NCBI RefSeq assembly: GCF_963678635.1
Contig: NC_087070.1
Location: 22,991,419-23,055,418, forward strand
Length of the DNA: 64,000 bases
Direction of reading: 5' to 3'
From: Symsagittifera roscoffensis
Taxonomy: Eukaryota > Xenacoelomorpha > Acoela > Convolutidae
The notes below the pieces were generated by a model, which was not told the DNA's origin, ran no database searches, and worked only from the letters and a program-made list of their open reading frames with translations. Shown here one piece after another: positions 1 to 11,242 of this stretch. The translations under genes and the position numbers were made by a program. Every line of letters begins with the position of its first letter. Position 1 is the first letter of the stretch.

Positions 1-126
1 AATCCGACACGTAGCCGAATTTTTGCTAATTTGAGGCTTATTTCTAATTTTTCTTATTTGACTTGATAGAGCTGGTTTTTGGTCGTGCTCTCGCAAGTGT
101 TTTCGAAGCGCAGCTTCGCCTCTGTC
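1..126 (+). repeat. tRNA-derived SINE (family 1), 3' part
   Basis: The window opens inside a SINE: B-box-like remains (AATCCGACAC), then the family body, ending in the hairpin GCGAAG...CTTCGC and CCTCTGT. The same body and tail recur at about 27.34-27.55, 27.56-27.77 and 41.20-41.42 kb. The tRNA-like head lies to the left of the window. Confidence 0.7.
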
Positions 127-245
127 AAAAAAAATAGTATTGATAAATTGTTTGCAAAAATTGAGGATTTTTAAGAGCATCACATCATTTGTTTCGTTGA
201 AAATCGAAAACTGCGGCAATTTTTTTCAAAAAAACTGAAGTCAGT

Positions 246-2500
246 ATATTTTTGTTTACTTGTTTTCATTGACTCCCATGGACTTCGTAGACGTTTTGAT
301 GAGCAACAAGGTTGTCCTCAAATAATGCCACATTTTTGGAAGTGTATAAAAGCTTTTTCTTTCTTTCCCTCTCATCGCCATATGATGCTGGCAGTCAGCC
401 CTCATTTCAGAGACTAGAACCACATTCTAGGATATTTTCAGCATCCTTGTCGCGGTCTTTCTCAGTCTTGCTGTTTCTTTCTCTTACAGTTACCTCTTTT
501 AGGTTCCACGTTGTGATGTGTATTTTATCCTGTTTTAGTTGATGTGTTGCTTTGCTTTGCGATTTCCGTTCGTCGTTGCCTGCGATTTTCCTTGTGAATC
601 TCGTCAGGCCTTCTGATTTTTCCTCTTCGCTTTTTGACTTTTAATATTCAGGACCTTGTGTAGGTTCGACACAAGCATTTCGTTCCCTCAGATTCATGAT
701 GTGAGGTCTCCGTGGTAAGCTTTCACGGAAGGCATAAAATGCTCTTCGGTTTGCGGCCCTAGCAGAAGGAAGTTTCCGGGCGGGGTTGATCAGGGGTAGT
801 GTTCCCCTCGTTGACACTTCCTTTTGCTCATGTGCGAGGCTGACACGGGTGGGAGATCCGTTCTCTCCTGTTCGTTTGCCGTTGTATCGCTTGGTATCCA
901 GGCGGCGTGGAACTGGTTTTGTTCCCCATGAGTAGTCACCGCTTGATACTCCCGTGCGAGGTGAGCACTGACAGCTGGTTGACATTTTTGCACTCGAAAG
1001 CAAATCTAGTTGCTTTGCAGAGGTCCCGTAGTTTTTCTTTTGGAGCCTACTGCATTTCTGGGGAATCCACCTAAGGCACCAAGTGCTTTGTATACTGTTT
1101 GAAATTTCTCTCTTTTTGCATACCCCGGAGTGGTGGAACACGGGTTCAACTCTGTCTCCAGCTTTCAGTATTAGGCGGATCAAGTAAGCTGGTTTACCTG
1201 ATCCGCCGGACAAAAATCCGCATGGACATTGTTTCGCCTGATTGACATTGGGGAGGTTTTGGTCTCTGATTTGTTTTGAGGAGGTGCTTGGGTTATATGG
1301 TCCTTTGCCGCTCCGTCGACTGTTGCGAGGTTGTGTCCGAGATATTTCCATGGAACAAGCATTCCTTTTGCAACGGTCCTTGTGTATGTTTGGCCGCTCT
1401 GCTCGCACCCGTGCGTTCCCATTTGCACTGATTGGATGCCATACACATATGTAAGCCTTAACAAATTGGGTTAATTTTTTTTGTGTACTCGCTTTTATTG
1501 ACTCTCGTGGACTTAATAGACGTTTTTATGAGAAGTCTCCAGTTTTTTATAAGTTAATTTACTCGCCACTTCTGAACAAACTAGTGAAGGCTATTAACTC
1601 AGACGAGTCGTCGTCGCCGTAGCCACTCACCATCACTAACGTACGCTCTCTCCGTCTGCAAATTTTTTGAATGTCTTTTGTGTGAATTTTAAGTTTCACA
1701 TTGCGAATATCACTCGGGCCTTTTATACATCCGTTTTATGTGGATTCGAAGGCCTTCTTGGTATTGACATAGTTTCCTGCTTAATTCAGAAGGGTCGGTT
1801 ATTACATTTGGGTCGTAGGTATTTCTTTCTATGCTATCGTCTCTAGAACTTTTTGCTTCTTTTTTCCCATTCCTACAGGTGTTCCATTCGCTCCTTGACC
1901 TTTCGCCTCCATCGTTTCGTGTCTTGTGTCAGCCTGTCGATCTCTGCTTCTCTCATTAGTTTCCACCAGTACAGGAGAGTTTTCTCTTTCTTTCCACGAC
2001 ATTTTGATAATGATTCTAGTTGTTAGTTTTGCCATACAGCAAATGCTTTGCACTTTTTTCCCTGGCTTGGGGAGGCCATTGCCTTCGGTTTTTGAAGGAG
2101 GTTTAGGGTCGGCTGGGCCCTTTCCACTCCGCTGGCATTCAGGAGGCTGCTCGTGTTCTGTTTCAAGTGGTTGCCCCTTTTCCCGTGAAGTTCCTGTTCC
2201 GGTGCCCCTGCGTGAATATTCGCCCGCACGTGTTTTCGATTTTTTGAATGTTATTTGGTGCCACTAAACTCGAGAAAGTGTTTCCCTGTTAAAAATAGTT
2301 CTCAATGTTAATAGCTTGCACTGAGAAATTTTTGTTCTCTTTGAACTGTTGGTGGTTGAGCCCTGTTCACCTTTATATGCTCTGTTTGTTTCATCGTCTT
2401 GGTACTTGAGTGGGAGGGGTTGACAACTCGATGCGCAGAGTAAATCAGTGTCAAAGTTTATATAATAGCTGTTTGTTTAGGTGGTGTTGGAAAAGCAGGT
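246..2500 (-). repeat. Two diverged copies of an unclassified coding repeat
   Basis: Two segments (about 246-1,480 and 1,486-2,500) begin with a similar motif (TTGACTCYCRTGGACTTNRTAGACG) and align along their length. On the minus strand both encode related peptides: RSGKGP followed by P..SK and a Cys-containing stretch, at about 1,300 and 2,120. The longest open stretch is 641-1,408 (255 codons, no recognised domain). In the other copy the frame is broken. This looks like the remains of a retroelement gag-like gene, but I could not assign it to a superfamily. Copy limits are approximate. Confidence 0.4.
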
Positions 2501-3180
2501 GACGATAGGGGGTCCAAAGAACCACTACATGCCAACACAGAAAACGACAATGAGACTGAGCCCCATATACAACACGAACCTGTAGCTGCACCCCGCTTTG
2601 TTCATCCTCTTGATGCTCTTTCCTGATTGAAAAACAAATCTCAATCTATATTTGGTGCTAAATTTGTTTTTATGTTCTTCGAGTTTGTTTGATATAATGT
2701 TAAAAGATACGACCGTTAGTCTAGCAAAATAATGTTTGTGTCTTGAAATTGGGAAAGCCAATTAGAGGTTCGTCATAATTTATAAATTTCCTGAAAACCT
2801 TAACAGTGAAATGATCTTGAAATTAGAAACGGAGCAGAAATTAGAAGTCTTTTCACACCTTAAAATTCTTCATATTATGTTTTTTGTAGCGCGACGAAGA
2901 TAGTAAGGTTGGGCCCAGCAGGCGTTAACTTGTGTTGTATTTGTGGGTTGTTTTTTGTTTTATCTAAATATGTCACGTATCAACTATAGCCTCAACTCGT
3001 TTTAATGACAGATTGCCAAACTAATGTCAAAATAAATTTAATGACAGATTGAGTTATAAACACGCATAACTTAGAAATTTAACTGAAACTAAAGTGAAAC
3101 GTTCATTTCAACTCAAGGTGTTCTCGAGAACACCGTCGGATCATCGAATATTTCAAATGTTACAAAAATTGAGTAAATAG

Positions 3181-3587
3181 TTGTGCGGTCAATCTTCTTT
3201 AATCGAGTTAAAATGATTCGGGCCATAACATTTTATTAGCATTTTCGGCTATACAAACCATTCGTGTCGTAATCCGTAAAAAAATCTGCTATAAATCGCA
3301 TTCATAACATTAACTTTTTCGGTACAAATTTTGAATGATGAATTGGCGCAAATTAGCCAAAAAAACCGGTGATTGTCCTTGAGACAAATTGCTCTAAACC
3401 AAATTAGAGCGAAAAAACTGTTGAAAGCGGTCAAATGCGAATCTAGCCCCTCGAGTTTACATATATTACGGTCTGGGTATGGGGGATTCGAACCCGGTTG
3501 ACCGGCGTGAGAGACAAGTCTCTTGGCCGCACGACCATTAGTTCTTATAATTAGAAATAGCACGCTAAATTATTATTTGCATTTGCG
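3181..3587 (-). repeat. tRNA-derived SINE (family 2), copy 1
   Basis: On the minus strand a tRNA-like head carries a perfect B box, GGTTCGAATCC (plus-strand 3,484-3,494), followed by a body of about 300 bp. A second copy lies at about 10,416-10,825. The two are similar over about 400 bp and differ by scattered substitutions. This is a SINE head and not a functional tRNA: no clean cloverleaf or acceptor stem is seen. Confidence 0.7.
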
Positions 3588-3762
3588 GAAGAACAGGAGC
3601 CAGCTTTACTGTCGGGCGGGTCAGGTCGCTCGTAAAGGTCTTTATGTCGGCGGATCGAGCGCAGCTGTCCTTGCCATAGTGCACTTTGATAACATGGGCG
3701 AGTGGGTAGTGCCCACGTGGAATGTTGGGCTCAACGAACCAAACCAAGTCCCCTGTTTTCAA
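3565..3762 (-). pseudogene. DUF5641 domain of BEL/Pao integrase, copy 1
   Basis: A 65-codon minus-strand stretch starts MKTGDLVWFVEPNIPRGHYP, followed by L..VI.V..GKD and a TRP.VKL.P end. This is the usual pattern of the DUF5641 tail at the C-terminus of BEL/Pao pol (GD.V.....PRG.WP.....GKD...R...TRP..KL). No intact upstream frame joins it, so it is a fragment. The copy at 6,096-6,293 differs at only a few residues. Confidence 0.8.
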
Positions 3763-4260
3763 CGTGACGTCCGAATTGTTCTGCTACTTTGATCTTTTAT
3801 TGAGGGAATGTACATGTTCGTGCAACCAGCGTGACCAAATGGCGTTAGCGTATGATTGTGCCTTAGCATAACGCTCCTTTTGGTCAAAGTTTTCTTCAAG
3901 CTGTGTGTTGGCTAAGTATGAAGTGATTGGGTGTCAAAGCCTCAAAGTGCTAACGGCTGTGATTGGTCTCGCGTTCAATGTTTTCTTGACCAGGCAAAGT
4001 GTGGTTCCTAAAACCTCTCCAAAGTTTGGTCACTATTCTGTTGCCTAGAATATCATTGAGTACCCGCTTGACACTTCTCATTAACCGCTCCTAAACCCCG
4101 CCGTGGAACGGCGCACGGTGGATTAAATTTTTTTATGGGCAAAAATTGCTGGAGCAAAATGTTCCAATTTTCGATGGTAGCAAGAAGTTCTTTTGAGCAC
4201 CCACGAATTTTTTGCCGTGTTGGAAAGAACAGTTAAGGGAGTGCCGCGCCTTGCAATGAA

Positions 4261-4470
4261 TCAATCGACGCCCGTAACGCAGGAGCTTGTGTTGAGAGAT
4301 GGGACCACTTCGATATGTACCGCTCTAGTCGTGAGGCAAATGAATAAAAAACGCCATCTTTTCTCAGTGCTTTTGCGTATCGGAACTAAGAACGGACCGA
4401 AGTAATCAACGCCCGTATTACAGAAAGGGGCTTGATTGTAACCCAACGTTTCAACTGGCAGATCAGACAT
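4261..4470 (-). pseudogene. BEL/Pao integrase core fragment, copy 1
   Basis: The minus-strand frame reads PFCNTGVDYFGPF, a run of basic residues, then LFICLTTRAVHIEVV.SL. This is the first part of the BEL/Pao integrase catalytic core, with the first catalytic Asp in GVDYFGP. The remaining acidic residues are not in this open stretch. The second copy (about 6,738-6,938) has more stops. Confidence 0.85.
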
Positions 4471-4518
4471 AATCGGGCAGACGGTTTTGGCTTTTCGCTA
4501 TCGGCATGTTTCAATGTT

Positions 4519-4770
4519 TCAGAGCAACCAACGAAGCTTCAGAACTGTGAATTTCAAATTTACTATCGCACGCATATAGTCCAAACCCTGATGGAAATGC
4601 TTAAGATGCAATTGTCTCATCATCAACCGAACCAAAGGGTGGCATGCATCTATTATTATTGGATGCTTACTATCATTTTCGGTATCAATCAAACGACTGA
4701 TGCGCCCAGTTGAGCGAATGATTGCTGAATATTTGGCAATTCTGCTGTTTTTTTGTAATGGTTTTACCAC
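4519..4770 (-). pseudogene. BEL/Pao integrase zinc-binding region
   Basis: The minus-strand stretch reads GRISRL, then HPIIIDACHPLVRLMM, then HLKHFHQGLDY and VNLKFTVLKLRW. This is the H2C2-type zinc-binding module found before the integrase core in BEL/Pao elements. It lies directly upstream of the core fragment in element order. It falls inside the 1,405-bp segment missing from the second duplication unit. Confidence 0.75.
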
Positions 4771-4876
4771 TATTAAGCAATCTCATTTCGATGGGGAACG
4801 ACTCAGACTGTGCAAGATAGATCAGTTTTTGTTCCGCTAAATCGATCTCAGCGGGATCTATTATTTTGATAGTGTT

Positions 4877-5403
4877 TCAGCAAAAGTGTCTGTGCGAGGG
4901 CAGCAGACGCAACAAAAACGCCACTGCACGTTTGTGTTTCACAATTGAGTTTAATTTGTCCCAATTGTCAAATTCGATACCGAAAGTAGATGCACGCTCA
5001 AGAAAGGTGTCAATGTTACATGTGGGACCTTCCAGTCGGATTTTACTGATAACTCTTGTGTCCGGTTTGAAAGGCCAATCAGTAGTTCTTATTATACTCG
5101 GGTCATTAACCCAACTGCTTTCCTTGAGGGCTTCCGAAGAAGTCCCTCGTGGACCTACATCAGCTGTGTTATCACCACTTAGTATATGATGCCATTGATC
5201 TATTGCGGTAGACTCCAGAATCTCACCAGTGCGATTGCCAACAAACACAGGTAGTTTTTTGCACGAGTTAGGCTTTCATAGCAGATCAAAAGCGCTTTCA
5301 TAAATGCTACGCGGGCTTTGCCAAACACGAAGGTTAATTCGTCCTTATGCGAACTCATAAATCGAGCACGAAGAAAGGAGACGGCGCAGAACACATTAAT
5401 CAC
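4877..5403 (-). pseudogene. BEL/Pao RNase H region
   Basis: Two overlapping minus-strand frames cover this part. The first (5,200-5,403) has a FVFGKARVAFMKAL stretch. The second (4,877-5,248) has FVGNRTGEILE, QWHHI.SG.N.ADVGPRG and W.NDPS. These are typical of the RNase H end of BEL/Pao pol, just before integrase. A frame change between them shows the gene is broken. Confidence 0.8.
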
Positions 5404-5544
5404 CGAACATGTGGAGTTAGATATGGTCGAAACGCTCTGTGAAATAATTACATTTTATTATCCGAGTGCCTAACAATGGAAAGCCTGAGTGCTACTCAAG
5501 GAGCTGCTGTTTCATATTCTCTGGAGATCATCGTCCTATTCTTG

Positions 5545-5645
5545 GCCGTTGATTCACCATAAGTCTTTTGATAGCTGACCAGCCAGCACGGTATGTGGGG
5601 CTACTATTCCAATGGGTTCGATAACCGAGGTTACAAAACTAACTA
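5545..5645 (-). pseudogene. BEL/Pao RT thumb-side region
   Basis: Minus-strand reading gives FVTSVIEPIGIVAPHTVLAG followed by KDLW. This corresponds to the conserved 'S..FDP.GL.AP.T...K...Q.LW' stretch after the polymerase domain of BEL/Pao RT. It is a short piece, supported by its order between the YMDD motif and RNase H. Confidence 0.7.
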
Positions 5646-5849
5646 CAGTTTGCTAGGTTATTGCTTTGTCTATGGTCGATCAACATCTCCACTGACTACT
5701 AAAGTATCTTCACTATGATCCCACTTGAGACCGACGACATGCGATGACTGTTCTGGACTCAAGCAAATATATTTCACCGATGAGTTTGACTCGCGGGTGT
5801 CCGGGTTGAGGAGGGTTGCTATTGAGAGGTCATTGCTGATTGATAATTT

Positions 5850-6080
5850 TTGTCAAATTAAAACCACCTAGTTTATATAGTGATACTTAATCCCTGCTTA
5901 TTTTCAGTGCTTGTTCATTGTTTTCGGAAGAGTCTAGGTAGTCATCCATGTAGAAATTGCGAAAGACAGCTAAAGCAGCTTCGGGGTATGCGTCTTGAAA
6001 GTCAGATGCAGTCTTCTGCCATGCATAATCGTATATGTTGGCGAATCATGAGCGCCAAAAATTTGATGTGTGTTTTGGTA
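5850..6080 (-). pseudogene. BEL/Pao reverse transcriptase palm fragment, copy 1
   Basis: On the minus strand the frame contains NFYMDDYLDS. The YMDD catalytic motif is at plus-strand 5,941-5,952, preceded by AYPEAALAVFR. This is the RT active-site block of a BEL/Pao element. The copy at 6,944-7,208 has the same motif at 7,069-7,080. Confidence 0.85.
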
Positions 6081-6081
6081 T

Positions 6082-7208
6082 TTAGAAATAGCACGCTAAG
6101 TTATTATCTGCATTTGCGGAAGAACAGGAGCGAGCTTTACTGTCGGGCGGGTCAGGTAGCTCGTAAAGGTCTTTATGTCGGCGGATCGAGCGCAGCTCTC
6201 CTTGCCATAGTGCACTTTGATAACATGGGCGAGTGGGTAGTGCCCACGTGGAATGTTGGGCTCAACGAACCAAACCAAGTTCCCTGTTTTCAACGTGACG
6301 TCCGAATTGTTCTGCTACTTTGATCTTTTATTGAGGGAATGTACATGTTCGTGCAACCAGCGTGACCAAATGGCGTTAGCGTATGATTGTGCCTTAGCAT
6401 AACGCTCCTTTTGGTCAAAGTTTTCTTCAAGCTGTGTGTTGGTTAAGTCTGAAGTGATTGGGTGTCAAAGCCTCAAAGTGCTAACGGCTGTGATTGGTCT
6501 CGCGTTCAATGTTTTCTTGACCAGGCAAAGTGTGGTTCCTAAAACCTCTCCAAAGTTTGGTCACTATTCTGTTGCCTAGAATATCATTGAGTACCCGCTT
6601 CACATTTCTCACTAACCGCTGCTAAACCCCGCCGTGGAACGGCGCACGGTGGATTAATTTTTTTTTATGGGCAAAAATTGCTGGAGCAAAATGTTCCAAT
6701 TTTCGATGGTAGCAACAAGTTCTTTCTGAGCACCCACGAAATTTTTGCCGTGTTGGAAAGAACAGTTAAGGGAGTGCCGCGCCTTGCAATGAATCAATCG
6801 ACGCCCGTAACGCAGGAGCTTGTGTCGAGAGATGGGACCACTTCGATATGTACCGCTCTAGTCGTGAGGCAAATGAATAAAAAACGCCATCTTTTCTCAG
6901 TACTTTTGCGTATCGGAACTAAGAACGGGCCGAAGTAATCAACTTGCTATTGAGAGGTCATTGCTGATTGATAAATTTTGTCAAATTAAAACCACCTAGT
7001 TTAAATAGTGATACTTAATCCCTGCTTATTTTCAGTGCTTGTTCAATGTTTTGGGAAGAGTCTAGGTAGTCATCCATGTAGAAATTGCGAAAGACAGCTA
7101 AAGCAGCTTCGGGGTATGCATCTTGAAAGTCAGACGCAGTCTTCTGCAATGCATAATCGTATATGTTGGCGAATCATGAGCGCCAAAAATTTGATGTGTG
7201 TTTTGGTA
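6082..7208 (-). mobile_element. BEL/Pao remnant, duplication unit 2 with internal deletion
   Basis: This unit repeats 3,551-4,410 (DUF5641 and integrase core pieces) and then jumps directly to the equivalent of 5,816-6,080 (RT YMDD). The junction falls after 6,943: ...AAGTAATCAAC joins TTGCTATTGAGAGG. The 1,405 bp of unit 1 between 4,411 and 5,815 (integrase zinc region, RNase H, RT end) are absent. Apart from that gap the match is close to identical, so the duplication is recent relative to the decay of the element. Confidence 0.85.
6096..6293 (-). pseudogene. DUF5641 domain of BEL/Pao integrase, copy 2
   Basis: Same 65-codon tail as at 3,565-3,762 with a few changes (for example GDLV to GNLV near the start). 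Its open length is preserved only because the duplication is young. Confidence 0.8.
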
Positions 7209-7429
7209 AATAACCACATTTGATGTGGGGTCCTCCCGCCATAAAAACGGAGACAATGTTGATCTCGCTCAAGAACTCCAACTTATAAGAACATCCCTTC
7301 AATGTCGGCTGAAACGGCATATTTATATTTTCGGAAACGTAAAAGTACAAAAATGAGATTTTGCAGAAGATCCGGGCCAACCATGAGAGGTTTTTTTTCA
7401 TGAAGTTCTATTGAACTTTTATGCCCCAT

Positions 7430-8881
7430 TTAGGACGCGGCGCACCTTGCTGGGTTTGTTCGGGTTCAACACCGGTTGATGCGGGATATACCATTCGCGG
7501 TCGGTTCGTGAACTGGGATCATGTTGGCGAAAACTAATGACATATCTCTTTTGAATATCATCTCTAGTGTTTTCTGCATATTTTTCACTGAGTGCATCTT
7601 TGTTTATTTTCTTTCTAACGACTTAAATTGTGCCAGCGAAGAGAAGTAAATATGATCCTTACGGCTTTGCATAAGTACTTCTGTGAATTCTCTTGCCGAT
7701 GGTAGACGCTCAAATGACGCGCCAGAAAATATGTCAGGATTGGTTGCTGGGTAACTAGATGAAAAACCATGATAGATAACACTGGCTTGTGCAAGTTGAC
7801 GGATGTTATTGGTGTTGAGTAACTACCTGGGAAAACTTGAATGACTGTGCTTAGATTTAGAGGACCTAACTCAGCGGGTCCACCAAAAAACATTCCCTGT
7901 CACTGGCCGCAGTGTGGCCAGTATTCACACAATTCGGAAAATTCGTTGCTATGAAAGAATAGGTATTTGCAGATTGATTTTGATCTGGGACCAGATTTAC
8001 TTCCGGCGCTGACTCGAAACGGCAGGAGGATCCGATTTAGTTTCAACAACAAAATCAACCCAGTTCCGGATACTGTGTTTATCTTTGACAACAAGTTGCG
8101 GACTGACTTGCGTTAAACTACTCTTGTCAGTTTTCTCACTCATATCGACAGCTCTTCCTCGAACTCAAAGCCTTCCAACTTAATGTCTGGCCTCTTCTTT
8201 CTATGTTCTTCAGCCACCTCCTTTGACTCTAGATTACTCTGCTGTTCTAAGTAGTCAATCTTCGTTCTCTTCTGCTGTTCTTTCAATCTTATTGAAACTT
8301 TGGCCTGCCACGCAAGTTCTTCCTGCCTTTTCTTTATAATTAGCAACTCCCGTTTTTTGTCACATGAGGTTTTTGATGGAGCGTCCGTATAGCGAACAGA
8401 TATATACGACCCTTATTTTTCATGTCGACTGCTCTGCTCTGACAACTTCGATTGGCTGTGTGATACAGGTGACTCGGTTTTTTCAGTGTTTTTTGGCTGG
8501 TGCGAAGTCCTAGAGGCGTTATCTATCTCATGCTTCTCGGGTGCGACATTGACGCTTGCTTTGTAAGATGTAGCTTCCTACAAAATCTTATCGTCGGTCT
8601 GAATCAACTCATGGAGCCACATATCGTGTCCAGGTATTAACTTAAGAGTTTTTACTTTTACCGGCTACAGTTATCAGTTCCTGAATCATCTCAACCGCTT
8701 CCTCTGTGAAGCTCTGACATTTTGCAATATAAGTGTCAATTTTTGAGAATTGACTCTGGCTTTCAACGTACTCTAAGATAACATCATGACATTTATAAAG
8801 CTCATTTTTGAGCTTAATACGTTTCTCAAACAACTTGGCAGTCTTCTTTTGAAACGTTTCAGCCATGCTTATATGATTCAC
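7430..8881 (-). pseudogene. BEL/Pao-like gag/upstream region
   Basis: This minus-strand region lies upstream of the RT fragments in element order. It holds a 79-codon frame (8,642-8,881) starting MNHISMAETFQKK, rich in Lys/Glu and probably helical. A charged, coiled-coil-like frame follows (8,140-8,346: QEELAWQAKVSIRLKEQQK). Then there is a broken region with FSGASFERLPSA and SLAQFKSL (about 7,615-7,750). The position and style fit a BEL/Pao gag polyprotein (DUF1759 type). The assignment rests mainly on context. Confidence 0.5.
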
Positions 8882-8899
8882 TAAATATTACAAAATCTG

Positions 8900-10415
8900 A
8901 AACAAAACAAAAAAGGAAAACCTTTATTAATGGATAATCATTGGAGAATAATACAAAATTTGAAACAAAACAAAAAGGGAAAACTTTTAATAATGGATAA
9001 TCAAATCATCATTAATATGACAGTAGTTTACAAGAGGGATTCACTTGTCGCCTTAAAGCTTCAGCTATTAGCCCATTTTTTATGACTGTGGTTTTCGGAG
9101 ATAAACGGTTACGCTTTTTACTGGTTTTCAAGGTATTGAGGTTGGCGCAGGTGATGCAGGTAGTTTTGAATTGTTTTTTATGGGTCCCCAGCGTTAAAGT
9201 TTAAACTCAATCCTGGTTGAGTGAAACAAGTCTCGTCAACGCGCTGTTGCGACGGAGCAGGAAGTTTGCGAAGTGCGTGATGTAAAGAACTACCTCCTAG
9301 TATGAACACCATACGCCTACGGAACGTATACGGGTTGAAAGATTGACTCTAATTTACCTATAGGGATTGAAATTCAGTCGATCTGTTGAACTCCACACAA
9401 CACACGGGAAGAAACCTGAGGTTGAAAAAGTTCAACTTAACCTACTTAATAACACCGTACTTGACCACTTAACATTACTGTCATGCAGCGAAGTCAAAAT
9501 TCGGACGGACGAAAACGGCTATGATACACTTGAAACGCTTCCAATTTTACCGAAGTGTGGGTGATCTGGCAAATTGGTTAAATTCCAGCAACACTGAAAA
9601 AACATTACTTAACTTGCCTGATTTTTTTTACTACCAGACCACTTAACTTTAGGTGGGTTTCATCTCTAAGCACAGTTTCGCAAGGTTCTGAAAAATTTTT
9701 GAGGATATTTTGACAATTTTTCACAAATTTTTTGTAAAATTTGGTCAGTGAGCTCAAGTCATACACCAATCCAAAAAAAACTGGTGCAATACCTGTTGTC
9801 TATGCCCCGAAAAAACGGAATAACAAGTCCTAAAAACCTATGCCCCTAAAAATTTTTAGTGTCGAGAAAAAATGTCTGGTTGTTTGTCTAGGTACCGATT
9901 TTAATGATTTTCAGTTCAACAGAACTATCCAAAAGTTTTGAGTTGCGAGAAAAATTCCCGGGAGCCAGGTTGCGTCAACAAAACTGACATACAAAATATC
10001 GTACGTAATTTTTTTAGCATAATTATGCTTAGGAGAGACGTTCGGTCGTGCACAAACCTTCCCTTCTAAAGGGTAGCAGTACGACAGTTCCACTTTTTTT
10101 TATTGACTTGGGATCTCAAAATGTTAGTAAATTGGTCTCAATCGTTAGTTGGTCTTCAGCGAATGATCCAATATGTCACCGTGAACTGCGAATGATCCGA
10201 TGTTACCGAATGATCCAATTTCACCATTGATTGATAAAATAGTTACAATCGATAAGTGCGAAAAGGTAATTTTCGCGATCCTGAATTTTTACCTAAAAAA
10301 AGACTATTTTGCAATGAGACCGAGGATCCCAATAGAGATCCATTGTCTTAAAATCGGTGTGAGAAGGGGCAGTGGTGCTCTTTCACAAAAATCATGTCCC
10401 ATGTTGGGCGCACAA
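8900..10415. other. Gene-free AT-rich stretch
   Basis: No coding signal or recognised element is seen. Two near-identical 60-bp lines around 8,890-9,005 (ATACAAAATTTGAAACAAAACAAAAA) form a short tandem duplication. Short ORFs here look like chance. Confidence 0.5.
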
Positions 10416-10825
10416 ATGTGCGCTCAATCTCCCTTAATCGAGTTAAATTGATTCGGACTAAAACATTTTATTTGCATTTTCGGTAATACAAACGATTCGT
10501 GTCATAATCTATAAAAAAAATCTGCTATAAATCGTATTCATAACATAAACTTTTTCGGTTCAAGTTTTGAATGTCAAAGTGGCGCAAGCTAGCCAAAACA
10601 ACCGGTGATTGTCCTTGAGTTAAATTGCTCTGAACCAAATTAGAGCGAAAAAACTGTTGAAAGCGGTCAAATGCGAATATAGCCCCTCGAGTTTACATTT
10701 ATTACGGTCTGGGTATGGGGGACTCGAACCCGGTTGACCGGCGTGAGGGACTATTCTCTTGGCCGCATGGCCATTAGTTCTTATATACAGAAATAGCGCG
10801 CTGAACTAATATTTACATTTGCGCT
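10416..10825 (-). repeat. tRNA-derived SINE (family 2), copy 2
   Basis: Second copy of the element at 3,181-3,587, in the same orientation. The B box on the minus strand is GGTTCGAGTCC (plus 10,720-10,730). The match runs through the tRNA-like head and the roughly 300-bp body. Confidence 0.7.
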
Positions 10826-10854
10826 GCAACATTAGTTCTTCATGATTTTTTTCT

Positions 10855-11237
10855 TTAAACAATGTTGACGCTCAATTTTGATGTTTCTTGGTTTGACTTC
10901 TGATTTTTAAAAAATATTTACTGCATTTCTTTTGTTGAAAGGAAGTCAAACTCTACTACCAAACAGCAAATGTGAAACTGAAGTGAAACCTTCATTTCAA
11001 CCCAACGTGTTTTCGAAAATATCGTCGGATCAACAAATATTACAAAAATTGCGTAAATATATCCATGATCTTTTTTCAACCAATGTTGACGCTCAATTTT
11101 GATTTTTCGCTGTTTCTCTTCTGATTTTTTTTAATATAAACTGCATTTCCTTTGTTGAAAGAACTCAAACTCTACTATCAAGCAGCAAAAATGAAAAGGT
11201 CAAAATTACGTGACTTGACTTCTAGCTTCAAAAATAG
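10855..11237 (+). repeat. MITE-like family copies, target of the LTR element
   Basis: Two partial copies (about 10,855-10,975 and 11,075-11,237) carry the family core: GCTCAAWTTTGATTTTTCGC, TTTGACTTCTGATTTTT, CATTTCCTTTGTTGAAAG and CAAACTCTACTA. The LTR element at 11,243 is inserted at the end of the second piece. Confidence 0.55.
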
Positions 11238-11242
11238 ATTCC
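11238..11242 (+). repeat. Target-site duplication (left), ATTCC
   Basis: ATTCC lies immediately before the first base of the 5' LTR. The same five bases follow the 3' LTR at 19,753-19,757. A 5-bp duplication is typical of retroviral and Ty3/gypsy-type integrases. Confidence 0.9.

Larger units (their letters stand above)
3551..6080 (-). mobile_element. BEL/Pao retrotransposon pol remnant, duplication unit 1
   Basis: This is a minus-strand pol remnant. Read from right to left it has an RT palm with YMDD, a thumb/connection-like region, RNase H, the integrase zinc-binding region, the integrase core and the DUF5641 tail. The frames are broken repeatedly. The outer parts (3,551-4,410 and 5,816-6,080) recur almost unchanged at 6,082-6,943 and 6,944-7,208, so the element was partly duplicated in tandem. 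The gag side continues to about 8,881. Confidence 0.8.

Noticed and set aside
641-1408. 255-codon minus-strand ORF as a host gene
   Set aside because: Its peptide recurs in broken form at 1.8-2.2 kb, it is Arg/Ser-rich without domains, and it lies in a repeat. Treated as a transposon remnant.
3484-3545. tRNA gene on the minus strand (also at 10,720-10,785 and in the family-1 SINEs)
   Set aside because: Good B boxes, but the same heads are fused to conserved non-tRNA bodies at several places and lack a proper acceptor stem. They are SINE heads.
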